From DATARH01 sp050246595 (GTDB taxonomy: Bacteria > Pseudomonadota > Alphaproteobacteria > ATCC43930 > CGMCC-115725): a stretch of 64,000 bases of DNA. Below the pieces are notes generated by a model. It did no database searches. It was given only the letters and a program-made list of their open reading frames with translations, and had not been told where the DNA came from. The stretch is from NCBI GenBank assembly GCA_050246595.1, contig JBFWVT010000006.1, positions 62,001-126,000 on the forward strand, written 5' to 3'. The position numbers and the translations under genes are program-made. Shown piece by piece: positions 16,504 to 25,081 of the stretch (position 1 is its first letter; each line of letters opens with the position of its first letter).

Positions 16504-17706
16504 TCACCACGCCTCGCGGCCCCGCGTCGGGCGCGCCGTCCCGCCGCCCTCCCGCAACATGCGCTGCTCGGCTTCGTGTTTGTCGAACATCGCCTTCGCG
16601 GCGGCCTGGCGCTTGGCGCTGAACTCGGCACGGTTGTCGCCGCACCATTGGAACGACGCCGCGCGCGGCCGGTTCGCGTTGCTGAAATGCGGCATCACAT
16701 AACGCGCGTACAGTTCATAAGAGCGCTTGGTCGCTTCGAAATCGGCCCAGTTGTGCGCCTGCTGCAAAAAGACACCGAACTCGCCCTGCTTGTCCTGTAG
16801 CCGTTCGATCAGCGCGATCGCGTCGTCCGGGGTGCCGCACACGCCGTAGCGGTTCTCGACAAACCATTCGAGCGGGTCCTCGCCCTTCGGCACGATAAAG
16901 CGCGGCTGGTTGTTGTTTAAATACCCGAGATAGCGCTCGAAGCCCCAGCGCGCGTTGTCGAACGCCTTCTGGCGCGTCTCGGCGATGTGCATCGGGCCAA
17001 CGAGGCGCAGCCGGTTCGGGTCCATGCCGCGTCCGTGCTCGGCGGCGACATCGCAGGCGATCTGCCAGTTCGAGGCGAGCGCGTCATAACCGAACGGGTT
17101 GGTCGCGGCGACGCAGATCATGCTGAGATCGTATTTGCCGGCGAGCCGTCCGCCCGATGGGGTCACGGCGCTGACCACTGCCACCTCGGGGTGCGGCTTC
17201 GTATACGGCAGCAGATGCAGCCGGGTGCCCTCCATCGTGTACCAGTCGGTCTTTTCGGTGACGATCTCGCCCTTGAACAGGCGCAGGATCGCGTCCAATG
17301 ACTCGGCCATCCGGTCGCGCTGCGTCATCGGGTCGATGCCCATCATGATCGCATCCGAGGCCAGCAGACCGGGACCGGCGCCGAACATGACCCGGCCGCG
17401 CGTCATGTGGTCGAGCTGCACGATGCGGTCGGCCACCATCATCGGGTGGTGATACGGCAGCGAAATGACGCCGGTGCCGAGCCGGATGTGGCGGGTGCGC
17501 TCGGCCGCGAAAGCGATAAATATTTCGGGCGAGGAGATGATCTCGTACCCGGCCGAATGGTGCTCGCCGATCCACGCCTCGTGAAACCCGAGCTTGTCGA
17601 GATGCACGATCAGATCGAGATCGCGTTCGAGACAGGCGGTCGGGTTTTCCTCGTTCGGATGAAACGGCGGCAAAAAGATGCCGTGCCGCAGATTGATCTC
17701 GCTCAT
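16504..17706 (-). CDS. LLM-class flavin-dependent monooxygenase
   Basis: Luciferase-like TIM-barrel oxidoreductase of 400 residues, probably using FMNH2 supplied by a separate reductase to oxygenate an organic substrate. Features include LRHGIFLPPFHPNEENP, IGEHHSAGYEIISSP and RHIRLGTGVISLPYHHPMM, typical of the limonene-monooxygenase/alkanal-monooxygenase branch. VMFGAGPGLLASDA binds the flavin phosphate region. ATG 17706 gives the family N-terminus. It is monocistronic and bounded by a terminator. A second LLM enzyme lies at 40590. The substrate is unknown. Confidence 0.85.
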   Translation of the reverse strand: MSEINLRHGIFLPPFHPNEENPTACLERDLDLIVHLDKLGFHEAWIGEHHSAGYEIISSPEIFIAFAAERTRHIRLGTGVISLPYHHPMMVADRIVQLDHMTRGRVMFGAGPGLLASDAIMMGIDPMTQRDRMAESLDAILRLFKGEIVTEKTDWYTMEGTRLHLLPYTKPHPEVAVVSAVTPSGGRLAGKYDLSMICVAATNPFGYDALASNWQIACDVAAEHGRGMDPNRLRLVGPMHIAETRQKAFDNARWGFERYLGYLNNNQPRFIVPKGEDPLEWFVENRYGVCGTPDDAIALIERLQDKQGEFGVFLQQAHNWADFEATKRSYELYARYVMPHFSNANRPRAASFQWCGDNRAEFSAKRQAAAKAMFDKHEAEQRMLREGGGTARPTRGREAW

Positions 17707-17810
17707 CGCAGCCTCGCGTCAGGTTCGCCGCGATCGTATAGATTTCAGCGACGCTCCGGAACCTGCCGCGGCGCATGACCGGCAAGACGTGCGCCCGATA
17801 TGATGCGCGC

Positions 17811-18154
17811 ATGAGCGAGGATCACGAACTGGAGACGCTGCTTGGTCTTGACGGCTTCGAGTTCCAGTTTGTGCGGGGCTACCGGGTGAAAAATCGCAGC
17901 TCGGCGGATCACGGCGACGAGCAGCCGTCCGCATGGGATCAGGTACAGCCTGACATTGCATGACCCCGACGGGCGGCGGATTTACGGCATCGATAACGCG
18001 CATCGCACCAGCCGGGGCCGGCCGGAATTCGATCACCGCCACGTCTACGGTTCCTCGCCGTATCGCTCCCTATGTTTATCGGGGACCGATCGAGCTTCTC
18101 GAGGATTTCTATCGGGAAGTCGAACGCATCCTGCGGGAGTCGGGGGTCCTATGA
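17811..18154 (+). pseudogene. TumE/DUF6516-like toxin gene with two frameshifts
   Basis: Reading from ATG 17811 gives MSEDHELETLLGLDGFEF and then GYRVK before a run of five A (17887-17891). Skipping one A restores a frame encoding IRYSLTLHDPDGRRIYGIDNAH and EFDHRHVYG, the recognisable DUF6516/TumE core. A second extra base near 18052-18056 (GGTTCC) then moves to the frame ending RGPIELLEDFYREVERILRE and the stop at 18152-18154. The assembled product would be about 113 residues. Both changes are +1 insertions. Either the gene is dead or the assembly has errors there. Its stop overlaps the next start as ATGA, typical of toxin-antitoxin pairs. Confidence 0.65.
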
Positions 18155-18453
18155 GAACGAAGACCGGAACGTTTCAGCAATTCAAGGAACGCACGCTGGC
18201 GATTGCGCGCGGCAAACGGCATCCCGATCCGCACGAACCCAGGATATGGGTCGAGCAACCGCTGAGACGATTGCAGGACTACTCGACCGACGATCTTGAA
18301 GACGCACGGCGGCGGATTGAGGAAACCGAGGAATGGATAAGTCAAACCTCGGAGCGGCGGCCGGGTGCGGGTTGGGATCATGTCAAGGAGCGGTTGCGGT
18401 GCGACCGTGAGGCGGTCGAAGCAGAACTCAACCGCCGTGGTCATTCCGCATAG
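18151..18453 (+). CDS. Putative partner of the TumE-like gene
   Basis: A 100-residue soluble protein translated from ATG 18151, coupled to the upstream toxin-like gene by an ATGA overlap. The N-terminus TFQQFKERTLAIARGKRHPD and EPRIWVEQ resembles, from memory, the leader of antitoxins that accompany DUF6516 toxins. The rest does not show the helix-turn-helix expected of those antitoxins. Instead it is a charged helical stretch (DDLEDARRRIEETEEWIS, then WDHVKERLRCDREAVEAELNRRG). It may be a truncated or re-joined antitoxin or an unrelated small protein. Function is unproven. Confidence 0.5.
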   Translation: MRTKTGTFQQFKERTLAIARGKRHPDPHEPRIWVEQPLRRLQDYSTDDLEDARRRIEETEEWISQTSERRPGAGWDHVKERLRCDREAVEAELNRRGHSA

Positions 18454-18490
18454 GTCTGTCCGGTACGGCAGGCACCCGGCCGCCCGGTGC

Positions 18491-19192
18491 TCAGAGGCAA
18501 TCCACCAGTACCAGCTCGGCCTCGCCGTCGGGCGCCGCGATGCGCAGGATCGCTTCGTCGCGGATTGCGGCGCCGTCGCGCTCGCCGACCCGGACGCCGT
18601 TCACCGAAACCGCGCCTGATGCCGGCACGAGATAGGCGTGCCGGCCCGGACGCAGCTTGTAGTCGATCTCCTGGCCGGGTCCGAGCCGGGCGCCGAGGAC
18701 GCGCGCATCGGCGCGGATCGGCAGCGCCTCGGCATCCGCCGCATCGCCGCTCGCCAGCGCGATCAGACGGCCGCCGCGCTCTTCCTTCGGGAACGGCCGC
18801 GTGCCCCAGCTCGGGGTTCCGCCGCGCCGGTCCGGGATGATCCAGATTTGGAAGATGCGGGTCGGCTCACGTTCGCGGTTGTACTCGGCGTGCCGGATGC
18901 CCGACCCGGCCGACATGACCTGCACATCGCCCTCCTCGGTGCGGCCCCGGTTGCCGAGACTGTCCTCGTGGCTGATCGCGCCCTGCCGGACATAGGTGAT
19001 GATCTCCATGTCGGCGTGCGGATGCGGCGGAAAGCCGGTGCCGGGTGCGATCTCGTCGTCGTTCCAGACCCGCAGCGCGCCCCAGCCCATGCGCTCGGGA
19101 TCGCGGTATCCGGCGAACGAGAAATGATGCCGCGTGTCGAGCCAGTCGAGTCTGTCGCCGCCGAGGGTCGCGAAGGGTCTCAGTTCGATCAT
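18491..19192 (-). CDS. Pirin family protein (YhhW-type)
   Basis: Bicupin of 233 residues. The N-terminal cupin keeps the metal ligands of quercetin 2,3-dioxygenase-like pirins: two His in FPPHPHADMEIITYV (about 57-65) and His and Glu in SAGSGIRHAEYN (about 94-105). The C-terminal cupin is degenerate. Activity on quercetin is known for E. coli YhhW, but the physiological role of bacterial pirins is unclear. Start ATG 19192 overlaps the queG stop as ATGA, so pirin is translated with the queuosine enzyme. That coupling is unusual and may be purely positional. A longer frame upstream is antisense noise. Confidence 0.85.
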   Translation of the reverse strand: MIELRPFATLGGDRLDWLDTRHHFSFAGYRDPERMGWGALRVWNDDEIAPGTGFPPHPHADMEIITYVRQGAISHEDSLGNRGRTEEGDVQVMSAGSGIRHAEYNREREPTRIFQIWIIPDRRGGTPSWGTRPFPKEERGGRLIALASGDAADAEALPIRADARVLGARLGPGQEIDYKLRPGRHAYLVPASGAVSVNGVRVGERDGAAIRDEAILRIAAPDGEAELVLVDCL

Positions 19193-20340
19193 GCCGCCTC
19201 CGTCGTTGCGGTTGTTTCGTCGCATTCGGCGCGCACCAGCGGATCGTGGTCGCGCCGCATGCGCTCCGGGATGCCGGCTCCCGGCGCGAGGCGGCGACAG
19301 GCCCAGATCGCGGTCGCGCGCACCAGCGCCGAGGCGTCGTCGAGACGGGCCTTCGCCGCCGCGACGAGTTCGGGAGTCGGGTCGGGCGCGTTGCCGATCG
19401 CGACCAGCACGTTGCGGATAAAGCGGTCGCGGCCGATCCGCTTGACAGCGGTGCCGGCGAACAGGGTGCGGAACCCCGGATCGTCGAGCCGGGAAAGCTC
19501 GGCCAGACGCGGCGCGGTCAGCTCGGCGCGGGGCAGGAAGGCGGGTTCCTTTGTCGCGCGGGCGAATTTGTTCCAGGGGCAGACCGCGAGACAGTCGTCG
19601 CAGCCATAGATGCGGTTGCCGATCAGGGGGCGCAATTCGCGCGGGATCGGCCCCTGGTGCTCGATCGTCAGATACGAGACGCAGCGCCGCGCATCGAGCC
19701 GGTACGGAGCCGGGAAGGCGTCGGTCGGGCAGGAATCGAGACAGCGCCGGCAGGCGCCGCAATGATCGGTTTCCGGCGGGTCGGGCGGCAGCGCCAGGCT
19801 CAGATAGATTTCTCCCAGAAACAGCCAGGAGCCAAAATCGCGCGACACGAGGTTGGTGTGCTTGCCCTGCCAGCCGAGCCCGGCCTGTTGCGCCAGCGGC
19901 TTTTCCATGACCGGGGCGGTATCGACAAAGACCTTTAACTCGCCCGGCCAGCGCGCGACGATCCACCGCGCCAATGATTTGAGGCGCTTTTTGATCGTGT
20001 CGTGATAGTCGCGGTTGCGGGCATAGACCGAGATCACGCCGCGCTCCGGATCATCCGCGCCTGCCAGCGGGTCGGTCTCGGGACCGTAATTGACGCCCAG
20101 CGCGACGACCGTGCGCGCCTCCGGCCACAGGGCGCACGGGTCGCCGCGCCGTGCTTCGGTCTCGGCCAGCCAACCCATGTCGCCGTGATAACCATGCTCG
20201 ATATATTCGCGCAGATCGGCGCGGGCGGTGTCGGCGAGATGCGCCGGCGCGAAACCGACCGCGTCGAAGCCCATGGCCAGCGCCTCGGCGCGGATCGCGT
20301 CGCGGATGTGGGCAGCGGACCGAGTCACGACCCGTTCCAA
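19189..20340 (-). CDS. queG: Epoxyqueuosine reductase QueG
   Basis: Cobalamin-dependent iron-sulfur enzyme making the last step of queuosine biosynthesis, the reduction of epoxyqueuosine in tRNA. The 383-residue product carries two ferredoxin-type 4Fe-4S motifs: CGACRRCLDSCP (about 192-203) and CDDCLAVCPWN (about 246-256). The VDTAPVMEKPLAQQAGLGW block contains the proposed catalytic Asp. The C-terminal HEAT-like region (residues 290 onward) binds tRNA. It overlaps the pirin gene by 4 bp. queF starts the same strand 153 bp upstream, with tandem repeats in the gap. Confidence 0.95.
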   Translation of the reverse strand: MERVVTRSAAHIRDAIRAEALAMGFDAVGFAPAHLADTARADLREYIEHGYHGDMGWLAETEARRGDPCALWPEARTVVALGVNYGPETDPLAGADDPERGVISVYARNRDYHDTIKKRLKSLARWIVARWPGELKVFVDTAPVMEKPLAQQAGLGWQGKHTNLVSRDFGSWLFLGEIYLSLALPPDPPETDHCGACRRCLDSCPTDAFPAPYRLDARRCVSYLTIEHQGPIPRELRPLIGNRIYGCDDCLAVCPWNKFARATKEPAFLPRAELTAPRLAELSRLDDPGFRTLFAGTAVKRIGRDRFIRNVLVAIGNAPDPTPELVAAAKARLDDASALVRATAIWACRRLAPGAGIPERMRRDHDPLVRAECDETTATTEAA

Positions 20341-20413
20341 TACCGTCGTCCCGAAGGCCGGGACCTACTTGGCAGCAGCCGGGATGTTGGCGGCGTGGAC
20401 CCCGGCTTTCGCC

Positions 20414-20467
20414 AGGGTGACGAAAAGGGCTGGGGTGACGAAAAGGGCTGGGGTGACGAAAGGGGCC
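20414..20467. repeat. 18-bp tandem repeat, three copies, between queF and queG
   Basis: Unit ggggtgacgaaaagggct occurs at 20414-20431 (first base a), 20432-20449 and 20450-20467 (two changes), and a fourth degenerate unit follows. It grows out of a longer palindromic intergenic element (cccggctttcgcc...) that starts near 20340. This is the whole content of the 153-bp gap 20341-20493; no gene is seen there. Confidence 0.8.
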
Positions 20468-20493
20468 GGGGCGACGGGAGCGGCATTCAGACC

Positions 20494-20940
20494 TCACCCC
20501 CGGCCGCGATAGGGGGCGACCCCCGGTTCCGGCAGGAACAGACCGGCGGGCGGCTCGCCGGTCTGGTAGAACACATCGATCGGGATGCCGCCGCGCGGAT
20601 ACCAGTACCCGGCGATGCGCAGCCAGCGCGGTTCCACCGCGGCGACGAGCCGGCGCGCGATGCCGACCGTGCAGTCCTCGTGAAATGCGCCGTGATTGCG
20701 GAACGAGCCGAGAAACAGCTTTAGCGATTTGCTTTCGAGAATGACCGCATCGGGGACGTAATCGATCACGAGATGCGCGAAATCGGGCTGTCCGGTGATC
20801 GGACACAGCGAGGTGAATTCCGGCGCCGTAAACCGGATGGCGTAGAGGTGGCCGGGATGCGGGTTTGGCACGGTATCGAGGACGGCCTCGTCGGGCGAGG
20901 CAGGCAGCGGCGCCGGACGGCCGAGGATGGGGGTACTCAT
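20494..20940 (-). CDS. queF: preQ1 synthase QueF (NADPH-dependent nitrile reductase)
   Basis: Reduces the nitrile preQ0 to preQ1 with NADPH, the step before tRNA insertion by Tgt. The 148-residue unimodular form has Cys46 in SLCPITGQPD and Asp53, the covalent thioimide and acid residues. The QueF signature ESKSLKLFLGSFRNHG begins at Glu68. ATG 20940 is favoured because GGAG lies five bases upstream; another ATG is directly before it. It lies between tgt and queG on the same strand, separated from tgt by a strong inverted repeat. Confidence 0.95.
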   Translation of the reverse strand: MSTPILGRPAPLPASPDEAVLDTVPNPHPGHLYAIRFTAPEFTSLCPITGQPDFAHLVIDYVPDAVILESKSLKLFLGSFRNHGAFHEDCTVGIARRLVAAVEPRWLRIAGYWYPRGGIPIDVFYQTGEPPAGLFLPEPGVAPYRGRG

Positions 20941-20951
20941 CATCGCTCCAG

Positions 20952-21033
20952 CGCAATCCCGGCGAAAGCCGGGATCCACTTCTCCACCAACTCGTCTGTA
21001 GGTGAGTGGATCCCGGCTTTCGCCGGGATTGCG
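20952..21033. repeat. Long inverted repeat (29-bp arms)
   Basis: Left arm 20952-20980 is perfectly complementary to right arm 21005-21033, with a 24-base loop. The core is aatcccggcgaaagccggga, itself nearly palindromic. It occupies the gap between tgt and queF. It has no T-run, so it is more likely a REP/MITE-like intergenic element than a simple terminator, although its hairpin could affect queF expression. A related degenerate copy lies at about 20340-20413. Confidence 0.85.
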
Positions 21034-21058
21034 AGTGGGGTTAGGGAATAGAGCGCCC

Positions 21059-22156
21059 TCAATCGACTACCCCGCCCAGCGCAAACTCATCGATTCGTCC
21101 CGCGCGGATCGCGGCGCGCAGTTCGGCCATCAGATCGGCGTAATAGGTCAGATTGTGGTGCGTTAGCAGCATGCTCCCGAGGATTTCGCCGGCTTTTGTC
21201 AGATGATGCAGATACGCACGGCTGAACCCGGTGCAAGCCGGGCAGCGGCATTCGGTGTCGAGCGGCGCGGGATCGTCGGCGTGGCGGGCGTTGCGCAGGT
21301 TCAGCGTGCCGGCGCGCGTAAAGGCCTGGCCGGTACGTCCGGAGCGGGTCGGCAGCACGCAGTCCAACATATCGACCCCGCGTTTGACGGCCCCGACGAT
21401 ATCGGCCGGCTTGCCGACACCCATCAGATAGCGCGGCTGGTCGGGCGGTAGACAGGGCATGGTTGCCTCGACCATCGCAAAGGTGGTCGCCTGGCCCTCG
21501 CCGATCGCCAGCCCGCCGATCGCGTAACCGTCAAAACCGATCTCGACGAGACGCGCCGCCGAGCGCTCCCGCAGATCGGGATGCACGCCGCCCTGCACGA
21601 TCCCGAAAATCCCGTGTCCGGGGCGCGGCACAAAGGCGGCTTGCGAACGCGCGGCCCAGCGCATCGACAGTTCCATCGAGGCTTCGACCTGTCCGCGCTC
21701 GGCCGGGAACGGTGTGCATTCGTCAAACGCCATCGTGACGTCGGAACCGAGCAGACGCTGGATCTCGACCGAGCGCTCCGGGGTCAGCAGATGACGGCTG
21801 CCATCGAGATGCGAGCGGAACGCGACTCCCTCCTCGCCGATCTTGCGCAAGGCGGCCAGCGACATGACCTGGAACCCGCCGGAATCGGTCAGGATCGCAT
21901 GGGGCCAGTTCATAAAGCGGTGCAGCCCGCCAAGCGAAGCGATGCGGTCGGCGCCAGGGCGCAGCATCAGGTGGTAGGTGTTGCCGAGGACGAGGCGCGC
22001 ACCGGTCAGAGCAACCGCCTCCGGGGTCATCGCCTTGACCGTCGCGGCAGTGCCGACCGGCATAAAGACCGGCGTCTCGATAGTACCGTGCGCCGTTGTC
22101 AGCCGGCCGAGACGCGCCGCGCCGTCTTGCGCGAGGATGTCGAAGCCGATCGTCAC
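21059..22156 (-). CDS. tgt: tRNA-guanine transglycosylase
   Basis: Exchanges guanine-34 of GUN-anticodon tRNAs for preQ1. The 365-residue TIM barrel shows Asp91 in ILTDSGGFQVMSL (general acid/base), the nucleophile region DCVLPTRSGRTGQ (about 264-276) and the zinc site CRCPACTGFSRAYLHHL (about 303-319). It overlaps queA by 4 bp (22153-22156), the classical queA-tgt coupling. Gene order queA-tgt-queF-queG on one strand indicates an operon for the late queuosine pathway. Confidence 0.97.
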   Translation of the reverse strand: MTIGFDILAQDGAARLGRLTTAHGTIETPVFMPVGTAATVKAMTPEAVALTGARLVLGNTYHLMLRPGADRIASLGGLHRFMNWPHAILTDSGGFQVMSLAALRKIGEEGVAFRSHLDGSRHLLTPERSVEIQRLLGSDVTMAFDECTPFPAERGQVEASMELSMRWAARSQAAFVPRPGHGIFGIVQGGVHPDLRERSAARLVEIGFDGYAIGGLAIGEGQATTFAMVEATMPCLPPDQPRYLMGVGKPADIVGAVKRGVDMLDCVLPTRSGRTGQAFTRAGTLNLRNARHADDPAPLDTECRCPACTGFSRAYLHHLTKAGEILGSMLLTHHNLTYYADLMAELRAAIRAGRIDEFALGGVVD

Positions 22157-23238
22157 GACGCCTGATCCGGTTCAGCGGCGGTCCCAAGCAGCGACTTCTC
22201 GATCAGGCAGGCGTCGCCGTAGGAGAAGAAGCGGTAGCGCTCGATAACGGCGTGCGCATAGGCCGCCTTGATCCGGTCGAGCCCGGCTAGCGCCGCCACC
22301 AGCATCAGCAGGGTCGAACGGGGCAGGTGGAAGTTGGTCAGCAGCGCGTCGATCGCGCGGAAGCGATATCCCGGCAGGATGAACAGCCGTGTCTCGCCGT
22401 CGAATGCCCCGATCTCGCCGGTTTCGGCGGCGGCGCTCTCCAGGAGGCGCAGGCTGGTCGTGCCGATTGCGACGATGCGTCCGCCGGAAGCGCGGGCGGC
22501 GTTGATGCGGGCGGCGGTGTCCGGTTCGACGATGCCGCGCTCGGCATGCATATGGTGGGTTCGCGGGTCGTCCGTCTTGACCGGCAGAAACGTGCCGGGG
22601 CCGACATGCAAGGTCACGGTGACCCAGCCGATCCCGCGCGCGGCGAGCCGGTCGAGCAGAGACGGCGTAAAGTGCAGCCCGGCGGTCGGAGCGGCGACGG
22701 CACCCTCGGCGCGGGCGAACATCGTCTGGTAGTCGGCGCGGTCGCGTGCGTCGCTCCCAGGGACATCTCGGCTGCGGGCGCGCTTGATATAAGGCGGCAG
22801 CGGCATCGCACCGTAGCGCGCGAGCGCGTCGCGAAACGCCTCGCCCTCGCGATTGAAGCGCAAGATCACCTCGCCCTCGGGGCTTTTCCCCGCGATCTCG
22901 GCCGCGAAATCCTCACCGAAGACGAGACGGTCGCCGGGCCGCAATCGCCGCGCCCCTTTGGCATAAGCACGCCACGCGCCGCCGCCTGCTTCCATCGCCA
23001 GCGTGATCTCGACCGTCGCCTGCCCGCGCCTTCCGACGAGCCGCGCCGGAATGACCTTGGTGTCGTTGAAGACCAGCAGGTCGCCCGGACGCAGCAGTTC
23101 CGGCAGACCGGCGATGCGCCGGTCGAGCAGCCCGCCCGCGGAAGGCAGCACCAGCAGCCGCGCCGCGTCGCGCGGTTCGGCGGGCCGGTCCGCGATCAGC
23201 TCGCGCGGCAGGTCGAAGGCGAAATCGTCGAGGCGCAT
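22153..23238 (-). CDS. queA: tRNA preQ1(34) S-adenosylmethionine ribosyltransferase-isomerase
   Basis: Transfers and isomerises the ribosyl group of SAM onto preQ1 in tRNA, giving epoxyqueuosine. The 361-residue product has the expected N-terminus (LDDFAFDLPRELIADRPAEPR), the YQTMFARAEGAVAAPTAGLHF block (about 167-187) and the C-terminal LPRSTLLMLVAAL segment. ATG 23238 is the natural start. It is first in the queA-tgt-queF-queG-pirin run. An amidase gene lies 56 bp upstream on the same strand and may be read through. Confidence 0.96.
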   Translation of the reverse strand: MRLDDFAFDLPRELIADRPAEPRDAARLLVLPSAGGLLDRRIAGLPELLRPGDLLVFNDTKVIPARLVGRRGQATVEITLAMEAGGGAWRAYAKGARRLRPGDRLVFGEDFAAEIAGKSPEGEVILRFNREGEAFRDALARYGAMPLPPYIKRARSRDVPGSDARDRADYQTMFARAEGAVAAPTAGLHFTPSLLDRLAARGIGWVTVTLHVGPGTFLPVKTDDPRTHHMHAERGIVEPDTAARINAARASGGRIVAIGTTSLRLLESAAAETGEIGAFDGETRLFILPGYRFRAIDALLTNFHLPRSTLLMLVAALAGLDRIKAAYAHAVIERYRFFSYGDACLIEKSLLGTAAEPDQAS

Positions 23239-23294
23239 GTCCTGGGATCAGCCGTTGCACGCGGAACGCCGTGCCGGCCGCCAAGCTCCTGCTC

Positions 23295-24725
23295 CTACAA
23301 ACCGGACGGATGGCGCTCGTGCCAGTCGGTCGCCTGCTGATAGGCCCAGCCGATGCGCAGCGCGGTCGCCTCGTCATAGGGCCGGCACATGATCTGCAAC
23401 GACAGCGGCAACCCGGTTGCCGTAAACCCGTCCGGCACGGCGAGCGCGCACAGTTCGAGCAGGTTGCCGAGCCGCGTGAAATGCGCCGGGGTCGTTGTCT
23501 GATCGATCGTTTCGACGCGCACCGCCGGGGTCTGCGTCGTCGGGGTCAGCAGCGCATCGATCCCGTCGAGCGCGGCCAGAAACCGCGTTTTCAGCGCGTC
23601 GCGCTCGGCCAGCGCGGCGAGATAGTCGCGAGCGCTGATCCCGCGTCCGAGCTGGATGCGCGGACGCACCGCCGGGTCGATCTGCAACACCGCGTCATCG
23701 CACAAATGTCCGACGAGCCGATAGCCTTCGGAGCCGATGATGCGCCCGGTCATCACCGTGGCGTCGTCGAAGCGGCAGGGCAGCGCGACATCGACGATTT
23801 CGGCGCCGAGAAGCGCGAGTTGATCCAAGGCGGCGTCATAGGCGGCGAGAACTTCGGCGGCGCAGCCGTCGCGCTCGGACTCCGGCATTCGCGCCAGCCG
23901 CATGCCGCGCACGCCGCGCCTGAGGCCGGTCGTCACGTCGGCGGGAGGCGGCGCGGAGAGCGTGCGCGGGTCGAGCGGGTCCGGTCCCTGCATGACGCTG
24001 AACAACAGCGCCGCATCCTCGACCGAGCGCGCCATCGGTCCCGGCGTGTCGAGCGAGGGCGCCAGCGGCAGGATGCCGTGGGTGCTGACCCGGCCGATCG
24101 TCGTTTTAAGACCGCTGAGACCGCACCAGGAGGCCGGCAGCCGCACCGATCCGCCGGTATCGGTGCCGATCGCCCAGGGTGCGAAACCGGAAGCGACCGC
24201 GACGCCGGAGCCGCTGCTCGATCCGCCCGGCGTGCGGTGCGCCTCCAAATCCCACGGGTTCCACGGCGTGCCGAGATGCTGGTTGGTGCCCCAGCCGCCC
24301 ATCGCGAATTCGACCGTGTGAGTTTTTCCGAGCACGATCATGCCCTGCGCGAAAAAGCGCCGTGCCAGGGTGGCGGTCACCGGCGAGCGGCGCTCGCGCC
24401 ACACCATCGAGCCGCCGGTCGTGACGCGACCCTCGATGTCGATCAGGTCCTTGAGCGCAATCGGCACGCCGTGCAACGGACCGACCGCGTGGCCGGCGCG
24501 GATCGCCTTGTCAGCGGCTTCGGCGGCGAGCCGCGCGTCGTCGGCGTAGACATCGATAAAGGCGTGCAGCTTCGGATCGTGCGAAGCGATACGCGCCAGC
24601 ATCGCCTCGACGACATCGACCGGCGACAGGCGCCGCGCGGCGATCTCGGCGGCAAGGATATGCGCCGGCAGATAGCAGGGATCGGTGTTGGAGAGAGAGG
24701 TGTCGGCCTGGGTCATGTCCTTCAT
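23295..24725 (-). CDS. Amidase signature family hydrolase
   Basis: Hydrolase of 476 residues with the Ser-cisSer-Lys catalytic set: Lys in IALKDLID (about residue 91), the Gly/Ser-rich GGSSSGSGVAVASG (about 165-178) and the nucleophile Ser in IGTDTGGSVRLPAS (about 185-198). The C-terminal ICRPYDEATALRIGWAYQQAT is typical of the family. Members include Asp-tRNA/Glu-tRNA amidotransferase GatA, allophanate hydrolase and broad amidases. No gatB or gatC is adjacent, so a catabolic amidase is more likely. The substrate is unknown. Start ATG 24725 is kept because the next ATG has no suitable ribosome binding site. Confidence 0.87.
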   Translation of the reverse strand: MKDMTQADTSLSNTDPCYLPAHILAAEIAARRLSPVDVVEAMLARIASHDPKLHAFIDVYADDARLAAEAADKAIRAGHAVGPLHGVPIALKDLIDIEGRVTTGGSMVWRERRSPVTATLARRFFAQGMIVLGKTHTVEFAMGGWGTNQHLGTPWNPWDLEAHRTPGGSSSGSGVAVASGFAPWAIGTDTGGSVRLPASWCGLSGLKTTIGRVSTHGILPLAPSLDTPGPMARSVEDAALLFSVMQGPDPLDPRTLSAPPPADVTTGLRRGVRGMRLARMPESERDGCAAEVLAAYDAALDQLALLGAEIVDVALPCRFDDATVMTGRIIGSEGYRLVGHLCDDAVLQIDPAVRPRIQLGRGISARDYLAALAERDALKTRFLAALDGIDALLTPTTQTPAVRVETIDQTTTPAHFTRLGNLLELCALAVPDGFTATGLPLSLQIMCRPYDEATALRIGWAYQQATDWHERHPSGL

Positions 24726-24845
24726 TTAGCACCACCGGCATATCCGACGCGAGACTCTCGCCGATGCGCGATTACGGATTTAGAATGCGCATCGTCCGCC
24801 AGAATAGCCGCGGCGAGAAGCGCCGGAACGTATCGATCAGAGAAA

Positions 24846-25031
24846 GTGAGCGACAGCAAAGACATTGTCCGGCGCTGGAACCGCGAGATCGAGGCCGAGC
24901 TTCGGCGCCGTGAAGCGGCGGCGCGCCGGGACCGCGAGGGCCCCTGGAAAGCGGTCACCTGGACGGCGTTATGGCTTGCCTGGCTGGCCCTGCTGGTTCT
25001 GGTGCTGCTGCACCTCAAGACGCTGCACTAA
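24846..25031 (+). CDS. Small membrane-anchored protein
   Basis: Family not recognised. From GTG 24846 a 61-residue product begins SDSKDIVRRWNREIEAELRR, a charged helix, and ends in one hydrophobic segment (about residues 37-58, WTALWLAWLALLVLVLL). The positive-inside pattern predicts a cytoplasmic N-terminus. The start is a GTG with only a weak AGAG box, so the exact boundary is uncertain. It is divergent from the amidase and convergent with the SDR gene. Confidence 0.5.
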   Translation: MSDSKDIVRRWNREIEAELRRREAAARRDREGPWKAVTWTALWLAWLALLVLVLLHLKTLH

Positions 25032-25081
25032 CTCGCGCCATTTCCGGCCGGAACGGCGCATTCCGCGGGGCGGGGGCACGG

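Noticed and set aside
23271..24842. Open frame on the + strand opposite the amidase leading into the small membrane protein
   Set aside because: Only the part from GTG 24846 looks protein-like; the rest mirrors the amidase gene.
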